NCBI GenBank assembly: GCA_027310505.1
Contig: DAIDAS010000214.1
Location: 1-6,800 of the forward strand
DNA length: 6,800 nt
Reading direction: 5' to 3'
Origin: a bacterium
GTDB taxonomy: Bacteria > Pseudomonadota > Gammaproteobacteria > Burkholderiales > Methylophilaceae
Under the pieces are notes generated by a model. It did not search any database. It was not told the origin of the DNA and saw only the letters and a program-made list of their open reading frames with translations. Positions 5,615 to 6,800 of the stretch are shown here, piece after piece. The first letter of the stretch is position 1, and every line of letters starts with the position of its first letter. The position numbers and the translations under genes are program-made.

Positions 5615-6477
5615 TGATCCCGGAACAGATCAAGGAGTTCAGCTACCAGATCGGCTGGCGTTCGCGCGGCCGCCATCCGGGGCGGCACGCCAGTTCACAG
5701 CGCGGACTGGGGATGGATTTTCGCGGCCACGCGCCGCTGATCGCCTACCCTGATCCGCGCCGGATCGACTTGCGGCAGACGATGCGCGATCCGTTCGATC
5801 AGGTGTGGGTGCGGATCTTCAACCAGAGAAGCTCGGTGCCGGTCACGGTAGCCTGCGACCTCTCCGGGTCCATGGGGTTTGCCGGGCAGATGCGCAAACT
5901 GGAAATCGCCTCCCAGATCACGGCATCGGCGGCTTATTCCGCTTTCCGCGTCAACGATCCGTTTGGCTTCATCGGTTTCGACGAACAGGTGCGCGAAGAT
6001 TTCATGTTCACCTCCAGCGTCAAGGTACATGGTGCTTTTGAACTGGCTGAACGGCTGGCGACCTACCGTCCGCCGCATGTCGGTGCCGGAGGCCTTGCCA
6101 ACGTCAACCGTTTCCTGTCGCGCGAACAGTCGCTGGTGTTGCTGATCTCCGATTTCCACATGCCGCTGGAAGCCCTGGCGCAATCCCTGAGTTCGCTGAT
6201 GCGCCATCAGGTCGTGCCGCTGGTGCTGTGGGACGGCGCCGAATATCGCAACCTGCCGGAGTTTGGCGTCGCCAGCGTCACCGACTGCGAAACCGGCACC
6301 CGCCGCACGCTGTTCCTGCGCAAATCCTACCGCGAACGCATCCTGCAATCGTTCGAAGAACGCCGTGTCGCGCTCGAAAAGCTGTTCATGAGCTTCGACA
6401 TGCCGCCCCTCTTTATCGAGAACGGGTTCGAGCCGGATGACCTGACCGAATACTTTTACCAGTTTGTGGCTGCCTGA
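5614..6477 (+). CDS. mxaS: DUF58/vWA-domain protein, MxaS-like
   Basis: This 287-residue protein has no visible signal peptide or membrane helix and is probably cytosolic. The N-terminal part has the DUF58 pattern: WRSRGRHPGRH, GLGMDFRG, and YPDPRRIDLRQTMRDP (45-60, in place of the common GD..R.IDW). A vWA-like domain follows from about 77 to 210, with the metal-site motif DLSGS (82-86), GFIGFDEQV (118-126) and LLISDF with Asp180. The C-terminal 70 residues contain a possible coiled helix (ERILQSFEERRVALEKLF). DUF58 proteins regularly follow MoxR ATPases and are thought to act as their partners; in mxa operons this position is mxaS. Start ATG 5614 overlaps the upstream stop by one base, and the stop again overlaps the next start. 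Family membership is firm; the specific mxaS role is inferred from order. Confidence 0.88.
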   Translation: MIPEQIKEFSYQIGWRSRGRHPGRHASSQRGLGMDFRGHAPLIAYPDPRRIDLRQTMRDPFDQVWVRIFNQRSSVPVTVACDLSGSMGFAGQMRKLEIASQITASAAYSAFRVNDPFGFIGFDEQVREDFMFTSSVKVHGAFELAERLATYRPPHVGAGGLANVNRFLSREQSLVLLISDFHMPLEALAQSLSSLMRHQVVPLVLWDGAEYRNLPEFGVASVTDCETGTRRTLFLRKSYRERILQSFEERRVALEKLFMSFDMPPLFIENGFEPDDLTEYFYQFVAA

Positions 6478-6800
6478 TGATGAAAATATCCAGACTATTG
6501 CTCGCCGCGTTACCCTGCCTCTGGCTGATTTCCGCTCACGCCGACGAATCCGGCGAATCCGACCCGCGCGTGACCGTACGCACCATCGAGCCGACGCGCG
6601 ATGTTGGTTACACCGTAGGCGACATCCTCACCCGCACCGCCATTCTGGAAGTCAAGCAGCCGTATGAACTGCTGCCGACCTCGCTGCCCATCGCCGGCAA
6701 CGACAAGAAACGCCAGAACAAGGGCCTTGGGATCGAGGTACGTGAAGTCAAGGTCGAGAAGAGTACCGGTGCAGGCACCAACATCTACAAGGTGCGGCTG
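6477..6800 (+). CDS. mxaA: Secreted MxaA-like protein, N-terminal part (runs off the right edge)
   Basis: The first 108 codons are present. A signal peptide is clear: basic MMKISR, a hydrophobic core LLLAALPCLWLIS, and a probable signal-peptidase I site after SAHA (residue 22) before DESGESD. The mature part begins VTVRTIEPTRDVGYTVGDILTRTAILEV, then LLPTSLPIAG, and a beta-rich segment IEVREVKVEK ending KVRL. This resembles the N-terminus of MxaA, a periplasmic or membrane-tethered protein that in methylotrophs is needed, with MxaK and MxaL, for inserting calcium into methanol dehydrogenase. It follows the R and S genes as in mxaRSACKL clusters. ATG 6477 overlaps the upstream stop (TGATG); ATG 6480 would also serve. 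The usual C-terminal transmembrane part lies outside the window. Alcohol substrate and dehydrogenase partner cannot be told from here. Confidence 0.8.
   Translation, partial: MMKISRLLLAALPCLWLISAHADESGESDPRVTVRTIEPTRDVGYTVGDILTRTAILEVKQPYELLPTSLPIAGNDKKRQNKGLGIEVREVKVEKSTGAGTNIYKVRL

Noticed and set aside
4922..6348. Minus-strand open frames of about 200 codons at 4922-5521 and 5695-6348
   Set aside because: They are antisense to the mxaR-like and mxaS-like genes, which have clear motifs. No ribosome-binding site or family signal was seen in them.
1..6800. tRNA, rRNA, CRISPR array, insertion sequence or attachment site
   Set aside because: No tRNA-like cloverleaf, repeated spacer unit, transposase frame or terminal inverted repeats were seen on either strand.

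Overview
The window looks like chromosomal DNA of a betaproteobacterium. The evidence is the minus-strand pair alaA-hom, which is a familiar order in that class (normally followed by thrC), the fairly high GC, and an mxaR-mxaS-mxaA-type cluster best known from methylotrophs and relatives. The genus cannot be fixed from the sequence alone; Nitrosomonadales or Rhodocyclales relatives would fit.

Layout. Positions 1-1929 (minus strand) hold the 5' half of homoserine dehydrogenase (hom) and, 22 bases upstream of it, a complete alanine-forming aminotransferase (alaA), probably co-transcribed. A 62-base divergent spacer separates alaA from a small plus-strand Mth938/DUF498 protein (1992-2360). It is followed by a broken small gene (2405-2924) that carries an HAY...(A)HE...MDLxNN signature. 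Restoring two bases, CA, near 2616 would rejoin its two frames into one 173-residue protein.

Positions 3041-4396 hold a tight two-gene unit. The first gene encodes what appears to be a TetR-family C-terminal (ligand/dimerisation) domain with no DNA-binding domain, joined to a transmembrane helix and a periplasmic tail. The second, 9 bases downstream, is a complete TetR-family repressor whose C-terminal half resembles the first protein. A 19-base operator-like motif lies just before this pair. It occurs again, inverted and 17/19 identical, before the next transcription unit.

That unit (4592 to the window end) encodes a MoxR-type AAA+ ATPase, a DUF58/vWA protein and a secreted MxaA-like protein, joined by TGATG stop-start overlaps. 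In the mxa systems of methylotrophs these proteins help mature or activate periplasmic PQQ methanol dehydrogenase. No dehydrogenase gene is visible here.

The most interesting inference is a regulatory module. The soluble TetR protein would repress both its own operon and the mxaRSA-like operon through the shared operator. The membrane-anchored TetR-like domain could act as a sensor or antagonist by pairing with the repressor. The domain layout and shared motif can be seen in the sequence; the mechanism is a hypothesis.
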